This document shows positions 38,302-38,358 of a stretch of 38,358 nucleotides of DNA, piece by piece. Source of the stretch: Rhodoferax sp. (GTDB taxonomy: Bacteria; Pseudomonadota; Gammaproteobacteria; Burkholderiales; Burkholderiaceae_C). Location of the stretch: contig NZ_JACUUE010000005.1 of assembly GCF_014859475.1 (NCBI RefSeq), positions 1 to 38,358 of the forward strand. The letters are read 5' to 3'. The position numbers and the translations under genes were made by a program. The notes beneath the pieces are model-generated. The model did not search any database and was not told the origin of the DNA. It was given only the letters and a program-made list of their open reading frames with translations. Position 1 is the first letter of the stretch; every line of letters starts with the position of its first letter.

Positions 38302-38358
38302 GGACGGCACATCGCACTCCAGCAGCCAAACCTCCCAAAAAATCCACCTCCTGCTCGG

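Overview
The window is GC-rich, densely coded chromosome. Its gene content and order (his-tat block, S1C protease, Nif3, petABC, sspAB; thiL-pgpA-pncC; nudJ-mnmA) suggest a betaproteobacterium of the order Burkholderiales, most likely Comamonadaceae (Rhodoferax/Polaromonas-like). This is judged from protein character and synteny only; no database search was possible. Nearly all of it is core metabolism. The accessory signals are one decayed IS66 relic, one internally deleted transporter gene and the RND efflux locus at the right end.

Layout. 1-2000: a small membrane protein, convergent with a BepA-like M48 metalloprotease. 2100-5700 (+): moaC, an orphan gspC-like gene, apaG, thiL, pgpA and pncC. 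5687-8218 (+): an OmpR-type response regulator with its histidine kinase, then a LysE-family gene missing its middle. 8300-9100: a possible 45-codon ORF and a membrane-anchored retropepsin-like protease. 9149-13275 (-): tRNA-Thr(UGU), sspB, sspA, a terminator, and petC-petB-petA (cytochrome bc1). 13338-15207 (-): pdxA and a Nif3-like gene. 15390-16532 (+): an S1C (Deg-type) protease with a short coupled upstream ORF. 16543-22825 (-), in transcription order: hisB, hisH, hisA, hisF, hisI, hisE, a DUF4870-like membrane protein, a HIT protein, tatA, tatB, tatC. 23058-26330 (-): a DauA-like D-amino-acid dehydrogenase and thiC under a TPP riboswitch. 26493-27647 (+): an FMN-dependent L-lactate dehydrogenase. 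27648-28226: the IS66 relic. 28227-31320 (-): pntB and pntA. 31486-33110 (+): nudJ and mnmA. 33115-38053 (-), in transcription order: RND adaptor, RND permease, DUF2892 protein, CsoR-type repressor. The last 300 bases hold terminators and an unassigned structured stretch.

How the genes work together. petABC supplies the bc1 complex, and its Rieske subunit carries a Tat-type (KR) signal about 4 kb from tatABC. thiC and thiL are two thiamine-pathway steps, the former under TPP control. pntAB and the lactate dehydrogenase add to redox metabolism. sspA and sspB form the usual stringent-starvation/ClpXP adaptor pair.

The most interesting part is the right-hand operon. A CsoR-fold repressor that has lost the canonical Cys-His-Cys metal site but keeps two cysteines is the last gene of an RND efflux operon that also encodes a DUF2892 protein. 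The operon promoter carries two tandem 16-bp operator-like repeats 22 bp apart. I read this as a thiol- or sulfur-responsive, autoregulated efflux system. The sequence features are visible; the function is inference.
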